Shown here piece after piece: positions 17,537 to 26,011 of a DNA stretch of 64,000 nt; within the stretch, counting starts at the first letter, position 1, and every line of letters begins with the position of its first letter. The DNA lies in assembly GCA_019752635.1 (NCBI GenBank), contig JAIELX010000008.1, positions 165,236 to 229,235 on the forward strand, in the 5' to 3' direction. Origin of the DNA: Candidatus Obscuribacterales bacterium. Lineage in GTDB: Bacteria > Cyanobacteriota > Vampirovibrionia > Obscuribacterales > Obscuribacteraceae. The notes below the pieces were generated by a model that searched no databases, was not told the DNA's origin, and worked only from the letters and a program-made list of their open reading frames with translations. The translations under genes were made by a program, and so were the position numbers.

Positions 17537-18009
17537 GATTGAATCTCCTCTCACCGTCTCATGCTCATCTAACAGTGCGATCGAAAGTATTAGGGTCAAT
17601 TCCGAAAACGCTTGTGTTAAAAGAATTTGGAGAATTTATGGAGTTGGATTTTTTATGGAGTTGCAACCAACGAGTCGATCTCGTTAACCTGGTCCATCCG
17701 CAGTTTCGCGCTTCATTAGATGAAGCAGAACAGCATCCGCACGCGGTCCACCCGCATAACGCACAGCGACAAGCATTAACAGAACTACGGACCAGAATTA
17801 ACAGGATCATTACGATCCGGCGTAATACACGTTATTGCTGCATTTAGCCGTAACATTGCATGAATCGCCAACCCTAAAGGGTAGAAATGACAAGAGCTTT
17901 GCAGTATTATCGTTAATGTGCGGTGACCGTGGTGCCGCATGCCTTATTTCATCCATAAGAATCGCAAGTGGTGGTGCTAGCCCGGGAAGCGGTTCGAAGG
18001 AGGTATCAG
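17537..18009. other. 473-bp region with one possible small gene only
   Basis: Between the Gly/His-rich protein and the TPR protein at 18010 I see only the 69-codon frame at 17638. A short direct repeat ATGGAGTTG occurs at 17638 and 17656. I see no terminator hairpin and no RNA gene here. The promoters of both flanking genes must lie in this stretch. Confidence 0.5.
17638..17847 (+). CDS. Possible small protein of 69 residues
   Basis: The ATG at 17638 has GGAG (17629-17632) five bases upstream and the frame runs 69 codons with a mixed, protein-like composition, including a likely amphipathic helix (QALTELRTRINRIITIRR). No family is recognised, and it could be chance. Confidence 0.3.
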   Translation: MELDFLWSCNQRVDLVNLVHPQFRASLDEAEQHPHAVHPHNAQRQALTELRTRINRIITIRRNTRYCCI

Positions 18010-19122
18010 ATGAATGATCAACAACTTCGCGACACGGTCAACTCTTTAGCCGATCAACAGAAGCAGCTCATGGAGCAGCAGAAGCAATTACTAGAACGCA
18101 TCAACAATTCTCAACCAATGCCGCTCAAGAAAGACCGATGGGACCGAGTCGGAGCGGTAGCCCCCATACTATCCGCAATCATTATTGCTTCAGGCGGCGC
18201 GTGGTTCACAGCCATCTACAATCAGCAACAATTGAAGCTGCAAGAAATTCAAACTATTGAAAAATTCTTTCCGCATCTCACCGGCGATGAGAAGAGTAAG
18301 AAAGCCGCTATCCTCGCGATTTCTTCGCTCACAGACGCGAAACTAGCTTCGAACGTCGCTGCTATTTATGCCAGCGAAGGTACTGTATCAGCCCTTGAGC
18401 AAATTGCGCGACACGGCGAAAAGAGCGAACGCAAAATGGTAAATGGTGCACTGGCCCGCGCGCTCGATAGCGTAGCAGAGAACTACGAGACCGAAAAGCG
18501 CTACGAAGAAGCGACAAGGTCTTACGAACGCGCTCTTGCGCTAAGAGAAGAATCCTTTGGTTTAGATAGCCCTAGAATATTGCCAAGCCTGAATCGGCTG
18601 GTCGAGCTCTACAAGACCCATCGGGACTTCTCCGAAGCGGAAGCATTGCTACAACGCGCAATAATCATTCAAAAGAGTACCTATGGTGCCGATTCACCGC
18701 AAGTGGCGCTAGAGCTTCGTCGTCTGGCTGATTTGTACAAAGTGCAAGGCCATGGCGAAAAGAGCAACGCAATCGCGGCGCGGGCAAGTGCCATTGAAAA
18801 GAATCAAAGTACGGCCCGAGTTCAAGTGGCCGATAACAGCGACAGCGACGACAACGGTTCAATCGAAGACAAAGCCGACGTCTCACCGGCAAGCCATTCG
18901 TTGACGAAGATCGACGACTCTGCCGTTGGTTTGGATTCCAACATAAGACCGGCGACTGAAAAACGAGTAGCACCGGTCAATATGGAACAGGCAAATGACC
19001 GCGCTGTGTCAACAGATCCCCCGGTCGCAGACCAGGCAAAACAGGCGAATGAGTCTGCGCAGCCTGCAACAGAACCGGTAAAGACAAGCGAACAGCATCG
19101 CGGTCGGGCGACAAGGCTGTAA
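18010..19122 (+). CDS. Membrane-anchored coiled-coil/TPR protein
   Basis: The 370-residue protein starts at ATG 18010, preceded by a strong AAGGAGG (17996-18002). A Gln-rich coiled coil (SLADQQKQLMEQQKQLLERI) is followed by one membrane helix (~45-67, APILSAIIIASGGAWFTAIY). Two or three tetratricopeptide repeats come at ~150-260 (YEEATRSYERALALREESFG, FSEAEALLQRAIIIQKSTYG), of the kinesin-light-chain-like type. The last ~110 residues are acidic, Ala/Pro-rich and probably disordered. TPRs bind partner proteins; no partner is indicated by context. Confidence 0.75.
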   Translation: MNDQQLRDTVNSLADQQKQLMEQQKQLLERINNSQPMPLKKDRWDRVGAVAPILSAIIIASGGAWFTAIYNQQQLKLQEIQTIEKFFPHLTGDEKSKKAAILAISSLTDAKLASNVAAIYASEGTVSALEQIARHGEKSERKMVNGALARALDSVAENYETEKRYEEATRSYERALALREESFGLDSPRILPSLNRLVELYKTHRDFSEAEALLQRAIIIQKSTYGADSPQVALELRRLADLYKVQGHGEKSNAIAARASAIEKNQSTARVQVADNSDSDDNGSIEDKADVSPASHSLTKIDDSAVGLDSNIRPATEKRVAPVNMEQANDRAVSTDPPVADQAKQANESAQPATEPVKTSEQHRGRATRL

Positions 19123-19199
19123 AGACATCATCGATTTACGCCCAAACGGTCACATTTGTCCTAAAATTATATTGATGGTTCTTGCCGGGAGGCAAACTA

Positions 19200-20381
19200 G
19201 TGCCCAGCGTATCGCAATCGTGCAAACTCGGCGAGTTGCTCATGGAACTCGGTATGCTTAAAGAAGACGACCTGAAGGAAGTGATGCAGCTTGCTATGCA
19301 AATCAACCTTCCATTGGGCCGCGCACTTATTCTGTCTAATCGATTAAAGGAAGAAGAGCTGAAGGCAGTGCTTCAGTTGCAGCACCTGCTGCGCACGGGC
19401 ACGATCGACATGGAAACGGCACGCCAGGCTTTCAATATGGTGCAGCAAGACAAAGTGACTATTGCCGCAGCGATTGAGGCGTTGGGAAAAAGTCACCCGG
19501 CAACAGAAGAACACCGCAGCAAGATCGCAAGTTTCCTTATAGACACGGAACTGGTCGCCGAAACCGAAGTCGTTGAAGCGCAGCGGCTATCTTATGAGTC
19601 GGGCACGCCAGTTGGACGGATGCTCGTTTTGGGCGGCGCGATTAATCACAATACCCTGGCGCGAGCAATTGAGTATCAGGTGCTGGTGCGCGAAGGCAAA
19701 ATGGCTTACGGCGCAGCTGTCAATGCGCTGAAAACAGAGGGACACAGAGAGCTGCCCATCGAAGAGAATGCGAAACAACACGGTCTGGCAAATGAGAAAC
19801 GACGCCGGGTGCGATTGGGCGAACTGCTCATGCTCGCCGGTTTGCTGACCGAAAACGACCTGCTGAATGTCATTGAAGTAGGCCTCACCAAAGCTGTTCC
19901 ATTGGGTGAAGTTGTAGTAAGCATGGGCATTATCTCGAAAACGATCCTTGAGAAAGCGCTTGAATTACAATCTCAAATTGAAAACAATCAAATCGACGTT
20001 CGCACTGCTGCGGAGCTGCTGCAGAAGCTGGGCGACCCTGATAGGCGCACGGCGAAAGGGACGCAGTCTTCGAACGACGAGAAAACGGCGGATGGTCAGG
20101 CCAGGCTTGGCGATCTGCTGCAACAATCGGGACTAGTCAATGAAATTGACATAGAACAAGCCATAGACATGAGTTCACGCTATCCGACAATGCTCGGAAA
20201 AATGCTAGTAGTAACTGGTGCAATCGACGAGGGAACGCTGCTTGCAGCATTGCGCTGCCAGTACCTCGTTCGCAACAGAATGGTACCCGTAAGCGGCGCT
20301 GTTAAAGCACTTCAGTACGCGCAGCGACACCGCATCAGCCTGGACGACGCTCTGGAAGATCTAGACGGCTATACAAGCTAA
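19200..20381 (+). CDS. Protein made of four MshEN/GspE-N-like modules
   Basis: I place the start at the GTG 19200, with GGGAGG at 19187-19192; a TTG at 19182 would overlap that site. The 393-residue protein consists of about four copies of an ~85-residue module: LGELLMELGMLKEDDLKEV, SFLIDTELVAETEVVEAQRL, LGELLMLAGLLTENDLLNV and LGDLLQQSGLVNEIDIEQA. Each continues into a PLGxxLVxxGxI stretch and a helix ending in YQxLVR-type sequence. This pattern matches the N-terminal domain of GspE/PilB/MshE ATPases, which in MshE binds cyclic di-GMP. There is no ATPase domain here. Cyclic di-GMP or protein binding is inference. Confidence 0.7.
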   Translation: MPSVSQSCKLGELLMELGMLKEDDLKEVMQLAMQINLPLGRALILSNRLKEEELKAVLQLQHLLRTGTIDMETARQAFNMVQQDKVTIAAAIEALGKSHPATEEHRSKIASFLIDTELVAETEVVEAQRLSYESGTPVGRMLVLGGAINHNTLARAIEYQVLVREGKMAYGAAVNALKTEGHRELPIEENAKQHGLANEKRRRVRLGELLMLAGLLTENDLLNVIEVGLTKAVPLGEVVVSMGIISKTILEKALELQSQIENNQIDVRTAAELLQKLGDPDRRTAKGTQSSNDEKTADGQARLGDLLQQSGLVNEIDIEQAIDMSSRYPTMLGKMLVVTGAIDEGTLLAALRCQYLVRNRMVPVSGAVKALQYAQRHRISLDDALEDLDGYTS

Positions 20382-20911
20382 CAGTCAACAATGATTGGTT
20401 GAGCGAATTTGTGGATGGTGCAATCGTCTTTGCTGCCGTCTTCGTAGACAAGGCAGCTAAAGTCCGTATCCTTATCCAACGCGGTCATCGGGTAATGCCA
20501 CACGCCGGGGTAATAGCTGATGCCTTGCGGTCCCTCAACAACGAACGCAGCAAGTGTGCTCAGGTCCGGTTCATCACCGCCAAGACAAACAATCACCAGA
20601 AATCGCGCAGCGGCGTCCATGGGAATAAACACCTGCGTGGAATGCGTATGCTTCTCCAGCAGATTCATCTCAAGAGGCTTTTGCTTCAAAGCAGTGCAAC
20701 TGAACACACAAAGGTTAAGTTTGGCTTTATCACCGCGCAGGTTTTCGACGTCTGCTAAGTGATTAAACCGACGTGAAGTTCCCATATTGGCAGGGCGCCA
20801 CGGCAGCCCGTCAACCGCGCCAATAAGGCATCCATAGGGACTGTACGCGTTGCGCCCGATAGTTATGGCCTCTATGCGAGTTCCCGGAATTCCCGTGCTC
20901 AAGGCGATCAC
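20378..20911 (-). CDS. Ureidoglycolate lyase family protein
   Basis: The 177-residue protein matches the AllA family (ureidoglycolate to glyoxylate plus urea): an N-terminal strand region with YSPYGCLIG, then EKHTHSTQVFIPM, FLVIVCLGG and the signature PQGISYYPGVWHYPM with its histidine. The start is either the GTG at 20911 or a TTG three codons later, which has CGGAG at a better distance. It overlaps the preceding gene's stop by four bases (convergent). It is divergent from malate synthase, which would consume its glyoxylate, so the pairing is metabolically sensible. No other purine-catabolism gene is visible in the window. Confidence 0.8.
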   Translation of the reverse strand: MIALSTGIPGTRIEAITIGRNAYSPYGCLIGAVDGLPWRPANMGTSRRFNHLADVENLRGDKAKLNLCVFSCTALKQKPLEMNLLEKHTHSTQVFIPMDAAARFLVIVCLGGDEPDLSTLAAFVVEGPQGISYYPGVWHYPMTALDKDTDFSCLVYEDGSKDDCTIHKFAQPIIVDC

Positions 20912-20925
20912 TCCGATGTATTACA

Positions 20926-20952
20926 ATGCCAGAGTCTAACATCATTTGGCAT
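20926..20952. promoter_or_regulatory. Inverted repeat between ureidoglycolate lyase and malate synthase genes
   Basis: ATGCCA (20926-20931) and TGGCAT (20947-20952) are perfect inverted copies, centres 21 bp apart, in the 94-bp divergent promoter region. The spacing of two helical turns would suit a dimeric repressor controlling both genes, but six-base arms are short. Confidence 0.3.
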
Positions 20953-21005
20953 CTATCCGGCCCGATGCCGGAAGCGGTTAGTGCTGTCGTTGGAAGGAGT
21001 GGCCC

Positions 21006-22598
21006 ATGACTACTATGGTTGATCGCATCAAGATTGTCGGAACGATGCCGAAAGAATTCGGCGAGATCCTGAATCCACCAGCACTCGAATTCCTTTGTGA
21101 ACTGCACAACAGATTCAACCCCCGTCGACTAGAGCTGTTACAGCTACGCGAAAAGCGCCAGCAGGAATTGAATGAAGGGAAGCTTCCCGATTTTCTCCCC
21201 GAGACAGCCGACATCCGCGACCGTTCATGGGAAGTTGCAAGCTGCCCGGCAGACTTGCAAGATCGCCGCGTAGAAATTACCGGACCGGTCGATCGCAAAA
21301 TGATTATAAACGCGCTGAATTGTGGCGCCAATGTTTTCATGGCAGATTTTGAGGATGCAACGTCACCGACCTGGACAAATTTGGTTGAGGGTCAGATCAA
21401 TTTGCGTGAGGCGGTTCGCAGAACTCTTTCCTTGAGCACGCCGGAAGGCAAAACCTACAAGCTCAACGACAAAGTCGCCACGCTCAAAGTTCGCCCTCGC
21501 GGATGGCACTTGGACGAGAAGCATGTTTTGGTGGACGGGGCTCCGATGTCCGGCAGCTTGTTTGATTTCGGACTCTACTTCTTACACAACGCACAAGAGC
21601 TGATCGATCGCGGCAGCGGTCCGTATTTCTATATCCCGAAACTGGAAAGTCATCTTGAAGCAAGATTGTGGAACGACGTTTTCAACTACGCTCAAGACTA
21701 TCTGAAGATTTCACGAGGCACCATTCGCGCCACCATGCTAATCGAAACGATTATGGCGGCGTTTGAAATGGAAGAGATTCTATACGAGCTGCGCGACCAT
21801 GCGGCAGCACTAAACGCCGGACGATGGGATTATCTTTTCAGCATGATAAAGAAGATGCGCAACAGCAAAGACTTCATGCTACCGGACCGTGCCCAAGTCA
21901 CGATGGCAGTACCGTTCATGCGTGCATATTGCGACCTGCTTGTTAAAACCTGCCATCGTCGTAAAGCACATGCCATGGGTGGCATGGCTGCGTTCATACC
22001 CAGCCGCAAAGACGCGGAACTTAACAAGGTCGCCATGGCCAAAGTGACCGAAGACAAGAAACGCGAAGCGAGTCAGGGTTTCGATGGAACGTGGGTAGCG
22101 CACCCGGACCTGGTTTCCGTGGCGAAAGCAGAGTTCGACAAAGCACTTGGTGATCAACCGAACCAAAAATCGAAGATGCGCGAAGATGCGCACATCACCC
22201 GGGATCAACTCTTGAACGCGACAATAGATGGTGCAACCGTGTCGGAAGCCGGTCTCATCAGCAATATAAGTGTTGCTCTTCAATACATTGACTCGTGGTT
22301 GCGTGGAATCGGCGCTGCCGGAATCTACAACTTGATGGAAGACGCAGCCACAGCGGAAATTTCACGCGCACAACTTTGGCTGTGGGTTCATCGCGGCGCA
22401 ACGCTGGTCGATGGCACAAAGGTAACAGCAGAGCTGTACAAGCAGAAGAAAGAGGCAGAACTAAACAGACTGGTGGCAATAGCCCCGGGACGATTGAAAG
22501 AAGCGGGCGACCTGCTGGATCAACTTGTACTTCAAGAGTCTTTTGTCGACTTCTTGACCCTGCCGGCATACGATTTGTTGCTGGCAAGCGAAAAATAG
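21006..22598 (+). CDS. aceB: Malate synthase A
   Basis: The 530-residue enzyme condenses glyoxylate with acetyl-CoA to malate. Diagnostic stretches are [17 protein letters not shown], the arginine-containing [54 protein letters not shown] and [13 protein letters not shown]. Length and order fit the class A enzyme. GGAAGGAG lies just before the ATG. Isocitrate lyase is not next to it. Instead the divergent neighbour is ureidoglycolate lyase, another glyoxylate source. Soluble, cytoplasmic. Confidence 0.96.
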   Translation: MTTMVDRIKIVGTMPKEFGEILNPPALEFLCELHNRFNPRRLELLQLREKRQQELNEGKLPDFLPETADIRDRSWEVASCPADLQDRRVEITGPVDRKMIINALNCGANVFMADFEDATSPTWTNLVEGQINLREAVRRTLSLSTPEGKTYKLNDKVATLKVRPRGWHLDEKHVLVDGAPMSGSLFDFGLYFLHNAQELIDRGSGPYFYIPKLESHLEARLWNDVFNYAQDYLKISRGTIRATMLIETIMAAFEMEEILYELRDHAAALNAGRWDYLFSMIKKMRNSKDFMLPDRAQVTMAVPFMRAYCDLLVKTCHRRKAHAMGGMAAFIPSRKDAELNKVAMAKVTEDKKREASQGFDGTWVAHPDLVSVAKAEFDKALGDQPNQKSKMREDAHITRDQLLNATIDGATVSEAGLISNISVALQYIDSWLRGIGAAGIYNLMEDAATAEISRAQLWLWVHRGATLVDGTKVTAELYKQKKEAELNRLVAIAPGRLKEAGDLLDQLVLQESFVDFLTLPAYDLLLASEK

Positions 22599-22709
22599 GA
22601 TCAAGCCCGCGCACCTTTTGATGGTCCTCGAAAGCTCGTCACAACAATTGGACAATTGCCGATCTATTCTTCCGGCAGGTTGCAGATTGTAGTGAATGGG
22701 TTTCAACTA

Positions 22710-23087
22710 ATGTTTAGAGAGTATGACACTGCTCGTTACGCAAAACTCGGGTTGGGCGGAACCATAGCTCTGTTTTTGATCCTCAAGTTCTTTCCGCTGG
22801 CGCTAGATGGAATGGTGGCCAGGGGGTTCGCTACCTCAGAAGACACCATTCGTCAGACTACAGAGGTGCTAAGGGCGAATCCGAACGACTTCGATGCTCT
22901 GGTTAAGCGCGGCTACGCCTACTACACGGTAACCCGCTGCGGCAAGGCGATAGAAGACTATACCAAGGCGCTTGCTGTGCGGCGCAGCGCTGATGTGCTT
23001 CGCAAGCGCGCAGACGCATATGAATTTGCGCAGCAAAGCCAAGAAGCAGCCAAGGACCGCAAAGAAGCCGCTGAACTGAAAAACTAA
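22710..23087 (+). CDS. Small membrane-anchored TPR protein
   Basis: The product is about 125 residues, with one N-terminal membrane helix (LGLGGTIALFLILKFFPLAL) and roughly two tetratricopeptide repeats (NPNDFDALVKRGYAYYTV, CGKAIEDYTKALAVRR). The start is uncertain: the ATG at 22710 (MFREYD) lacks a ribosome site, while a GTG at 22692 or TTG at 22656 would lengthen it. No specific function can be assigned. Confidence 0.6.
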   Translation: MFREYDTARYAKLGLGGTIALFLILKFFPLALDGMVARGFATSEDTIRQTTEVLRANPNDFDALVKRGYAYYTVTRCGKAIEDYTKALAVRRSADVLRKRADAYEFAQQSQEAAKDRKEAAELKN

Positions 23088-23239
23088 ACAGCGCGATTAG
23101 GCACTCGGCACGTCGATTTCTGCCGCAGCAATCAGGTCTCGTGGAGCAAATTGACTGCGGAACGGATTAATTCGGGTGGAAATTGGAAATCTGAAAAAGG
23201 ACAACCAACTACGATATCGAACGGCAAAAGTCCAGAATC

Positions 23240-25204
23240 CTAGCGGCCGTGCTTCACGTGCCAGGCACAATTAGCACGCTGCGCGGTGAGGTCGGCTTTG
23301 AGTGCCGCATTGTCGACAGCTTTCAAAGCTTCTTCGCACCGATTGAGATACAATTGCACCTTCTTGAAATTGTTCAGTTTTGCATAGAGAGAACTGCAAT
23401 GCAGTAACGCACTTGCATACTCAGCGCTGCCCACTCCCCACGAGGCGCGAATACTCTCTAAGTTGTCATTGCAGGGCGCACACAGTTGCTTGAGTTCAGG
23501 GGGGTTCGCTCTGGTATAGATGTCCTGCAATAGATCCAGAAATGTCTGTCGCCCTAGAGACCGCTCACGCTCATTGGCGGCTCGCTGAATGGCCCGCTTA
23601 AAGGCAGCCTCGCCGGCACTTGAGCCTTTCTGAACATAGAGACACACACTACGCCGAACAGCTCGATAGAAATTCGAGTCGGCTACTTTGCTGCAGGAAT
23701 CAAGCTCCGCGAAAATCGCATCTGCGTCGCTGTACTTATTAATCAACATCAAGTCTACAGCTAACTGATCAAGGCGACGAATCAGGTCCGGGTTTACCGC
23801 GAAATCACAATGCTTCAAGATTGCCGAACACTGCTTCAGATTGTCCACGGCAGAGGCAACCCGATGCATTTCAATGTTGCGAATAGCCACAGCCGCGTAT
23901 GTGTCGACTACTACTTTATCAATAAGGGCACCTTTCACCGAAGCTTGTTTGAATTGTCCTTCCAAAATCGCAGTGAATACTGCGCTTTGTAGAAACGCAT
24001 CGCAAGCAGCAATCTTGGTTCGGTCGACCGAGCTGTTTGACACCAACCGTTTAAGCGGCGCCAGCAACTCGATTAGGCCCCTACCTGAAAGCCCTTCCAT
24101 ACCCGCCATTTCAAAAGCAAGCGACAGGGTCTTGTCGCACATATCGCTCCACCGATCATTGGACTTTGGTCCCTTGTCCAAAGAGGCAAGAAGTTTTGCA
24201 AATTGCACATGCGCATTGGAAAAGTCCTTCGCTTCCAGAAAATAGGACACGGCTTTTTGCCGGCAACGAGCAATGGTCATCGGACTCGATTCAATTTGGA
24301 TGAACCTGTCCGCCAGTGCTGCACTGAGGCGCCCCGCATCTTGATACCGATGAAGATTCGAACAGGCGCCTATTGCTGATGCAGTAGCAATATCGTAGTT
24401 GATACACCTCCCGCCGTCGTCTGCGAACTTCTGCAGAAGCTGCAAGTACTGCTCAACAAGCGACAGGCGCCCCTGCTTGACCAACGCATCGATCGAACTA
24501 CCGGTCCGCAAGGCCGTCCACAATTCTGCCGGCGGAGGCGCGCTGATAGCGGACAGCAGAGCCGCGACAGAGGCCGTCGCCGGCGCATTTGTTAGCATGG
24601 CAGAGATAGCCTCTTGTCTTTCGGCCTCCGCCGACTGCATCTTTCTCAACATTTTGGCCTTAGTCTTCGCCAGCTCCGCCAATTTCACACGAATAGAATC
24701 GCGATTGGCTGAGCACCATAAGCTCAAACCGCGACCAATCGCCCGATCCAGCAAGTCAACAGCCGCTTGCTTCTGGCCCAGCTGCCAGCAAGCAACAGAC
24801 TCGACGCGCTCGCACTCCATCAATTGCAGCGTAACGAGTTCTCTTTCGTCGCCCGGACAATTCGGTTGCCACTGCTGGCACTTTTCTATCGCCATTTCCG
24901 CATCGCGCTTAGCGTCAGCCGGGCGGTTACATCTCAGCGCTGCCAATGCAGAGTCTTTGAAAGCCAACGTTTTATGGGACGGACTCAACTGTCGTGCATC
25001 CACCTGCGCATCACTTGCGTACCTGCTCGCTTCCGAAGGAAGCCGCAACAATAAAGCCCGAGAGATTTCAAGATTTTGCTCACAAGAATGCTCTACCCGC
25101 TCATGGCCGAAGAGATTCTTGTTACTCAACTGCAACAATGCACAAGCATTCACAGCCATCAGCAACGCGCAAATTGTCCAGCCAGAGGACTGATTCTGTA
25201 TCAC
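23240..25204 (-). CDS. Large exported or membrane-anchored TPR-like helical protein
   Basis: The 654-residue protein starts at GTG 25204 with GGAGC upstream. An N-terminal hydrophobic segment (WTICALLMAVNACALLQL) is a signal or anchor. The rest is helical with degenerate tetratricopeptide-like repeats (AADAIFAELDSCSK-like, FKKVQLYLNRCEEALKAV) and an unusual number of cysteines. No catalytic motif is seen and no family recognised. It is divergent from the OmpR-type regulator at 25317. Confidence 0.6.
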   Translation of the reverse strand: MIQNQSSGWTICALLMAVNACALLQLSNKNLFGHERVEHSCEQNLEISRALLLRLPSEASRYASDAQVDARQLSPSHKTLAFKDSALAALRCNRPADAKRDAEMAIEKCQQWQPNCPGDERELVTLQLMECERVESVACWQLGQKQAAVDLLDRAIGRGLSLWCSANRDSIRVKLAELAKTKAKMLRKMQSAEAERQEAISAMLTNAPATASVAALLSAISAPPPAELWTALRTGSSIDALVKQGRLSLVEQYLQLLQKFADDGGRCINYDIATASAIGACSNLHRYQDAGRLSAALADRFIQIESSPMTIARCRQKAVSYFLEAKDFSNAHVQFAKLLASLDKGPKSNDRWSDMCDKTLSLAFEMAGMEGLSGRGLIELLAPLKRLVSNSSVDRTKIAACDAFLQSAVFTAILEGQFKQASVKGALIDKVVVDTYAAVAIRNIEMHRVASAVDNLKQCSAILKHCDFAVNPDLIRRLDQLAVDLMLINKYSDADAIFAELDSCSKVADSNFYRAVRRSVCLYVQKGSSAGEAAFKRAIQRAANERERSLGRQTFLDLLQDIYTRANPPELKQLCAPCNDNLESIRASWGVGSAEYASALLHCSSLYAKLNNFKKVQLYLNRCEEALKAVDNAALKADLTAQRANCAWHVKHGR

Positions 25205-25316
25205 GTTACCCGCTCCGCCCCGGTCAGATCAGTTATGCCCGCAAAAGAGCAAGCCGCCGTTTAATCCTGCGCTATAGGAGGAAGGTAGACGTTTGGGACG
25301 AGTGTGACGGAAAGAA

Positions 25317-26003
25317 ATGCCAAAATTACTTGTTGTCGATGATGATCCGTGGCAGAACGATGCTGTGCGAGATTGGTTCCTGATGGAAGGACATACCGTC
25401 GACCAAGCATTCTCGGCAATTGACATGAGAACCAATCTTTCCATAGCAAGTTACGATTTGATTGTTTTGGACTGGCAACTTCCCGACGGCGAAGGTCCTC
25501 TTTTAGTGGCGGAACTTCGCAAGAACGGAAGCACGGTACCGATAATCATGCTGACAGGAAAGCAGACCGTCGACGATAAGGAGTTTGGTTTTCGGTCAGG
25601 GGCCGACGACTACCTGACAAAACCATTCCAGCCCCGCGAACTTTCTGCTCGCGTCACGGCACTATTGCGACGCACGAGATACGTTGATACCAAATTTACG
25701 GTCGGCGATTTGTTGATGGATCAGGAAACGAAATCGGCTTCTGTCGCGAACCAACCCATAATACTGACTAAAACAGAGTTTGATGTACTGTTGCTCCTGG
25801 CGAAGAGTCCTTCAAAGATTTTTTCCTCCGACTTGATTCTGCAGCGGGTCTGGGAATCTGACTCAGAATCGACAGCCGACATTATTCGCAAGTACATTCA
25901 GCGATTGCGCTCGAAGCTGGAAAGCAAGAATGCGCTAGTCACAATCAAGACTCATCATGGTACCGGATACTCACTGGAGCCACCGCCGACAGCGCCCCCC
26001 TAA
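25317..26003 (+). CDS. OmpR-family response regulator
   Basis: The 228-residue regulator has acidic pocket D8-D10, phospho-acceptor D52 (LDWQLPDG), T80, K102 (DDYLTKPF) and a winged-helix domain ending in HHGTGYSLE. Its layout is close to that of the regulator at 7736, suggesting paralogy. No kinase is directly adjacent; the nearest is the gene at 28555. The ATG at 25317 has a weak GGAAAG upstream. A short proline-rich tail (EPPPTAPP) follows the DNA-binding domain. Confidence 0.9.
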   Translation: MPKLLVVDDDPWQNDAVRDWFLMEGHTVDQAFSAIDMRTNLSIASYDLIVLDWQLPDGEGPLLVAELRKNGSTVPIIMLTGKQTVDDKEFGFRSGADDYLTKPFQPRELSARVTALLRRTRYVDTKFTVGDLLMDQETKSASVANQPIILTKTEFDVLLLLAKSPSKIFSSDLILQRVWESDSESTADIIRKYIQRLRSKLESKNALVTIKTHHGTGYSLEPPPTAPP

Positions 26004-26011
26004 CTCTTTGC

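Noticed and set aside
24399..25193. A 264-codon rightward frame opposite the TPR-like gene
   Set aside because: It lies wholly inside the better-supported minus-strand gene and has serine/alanine-rich antisense composition.
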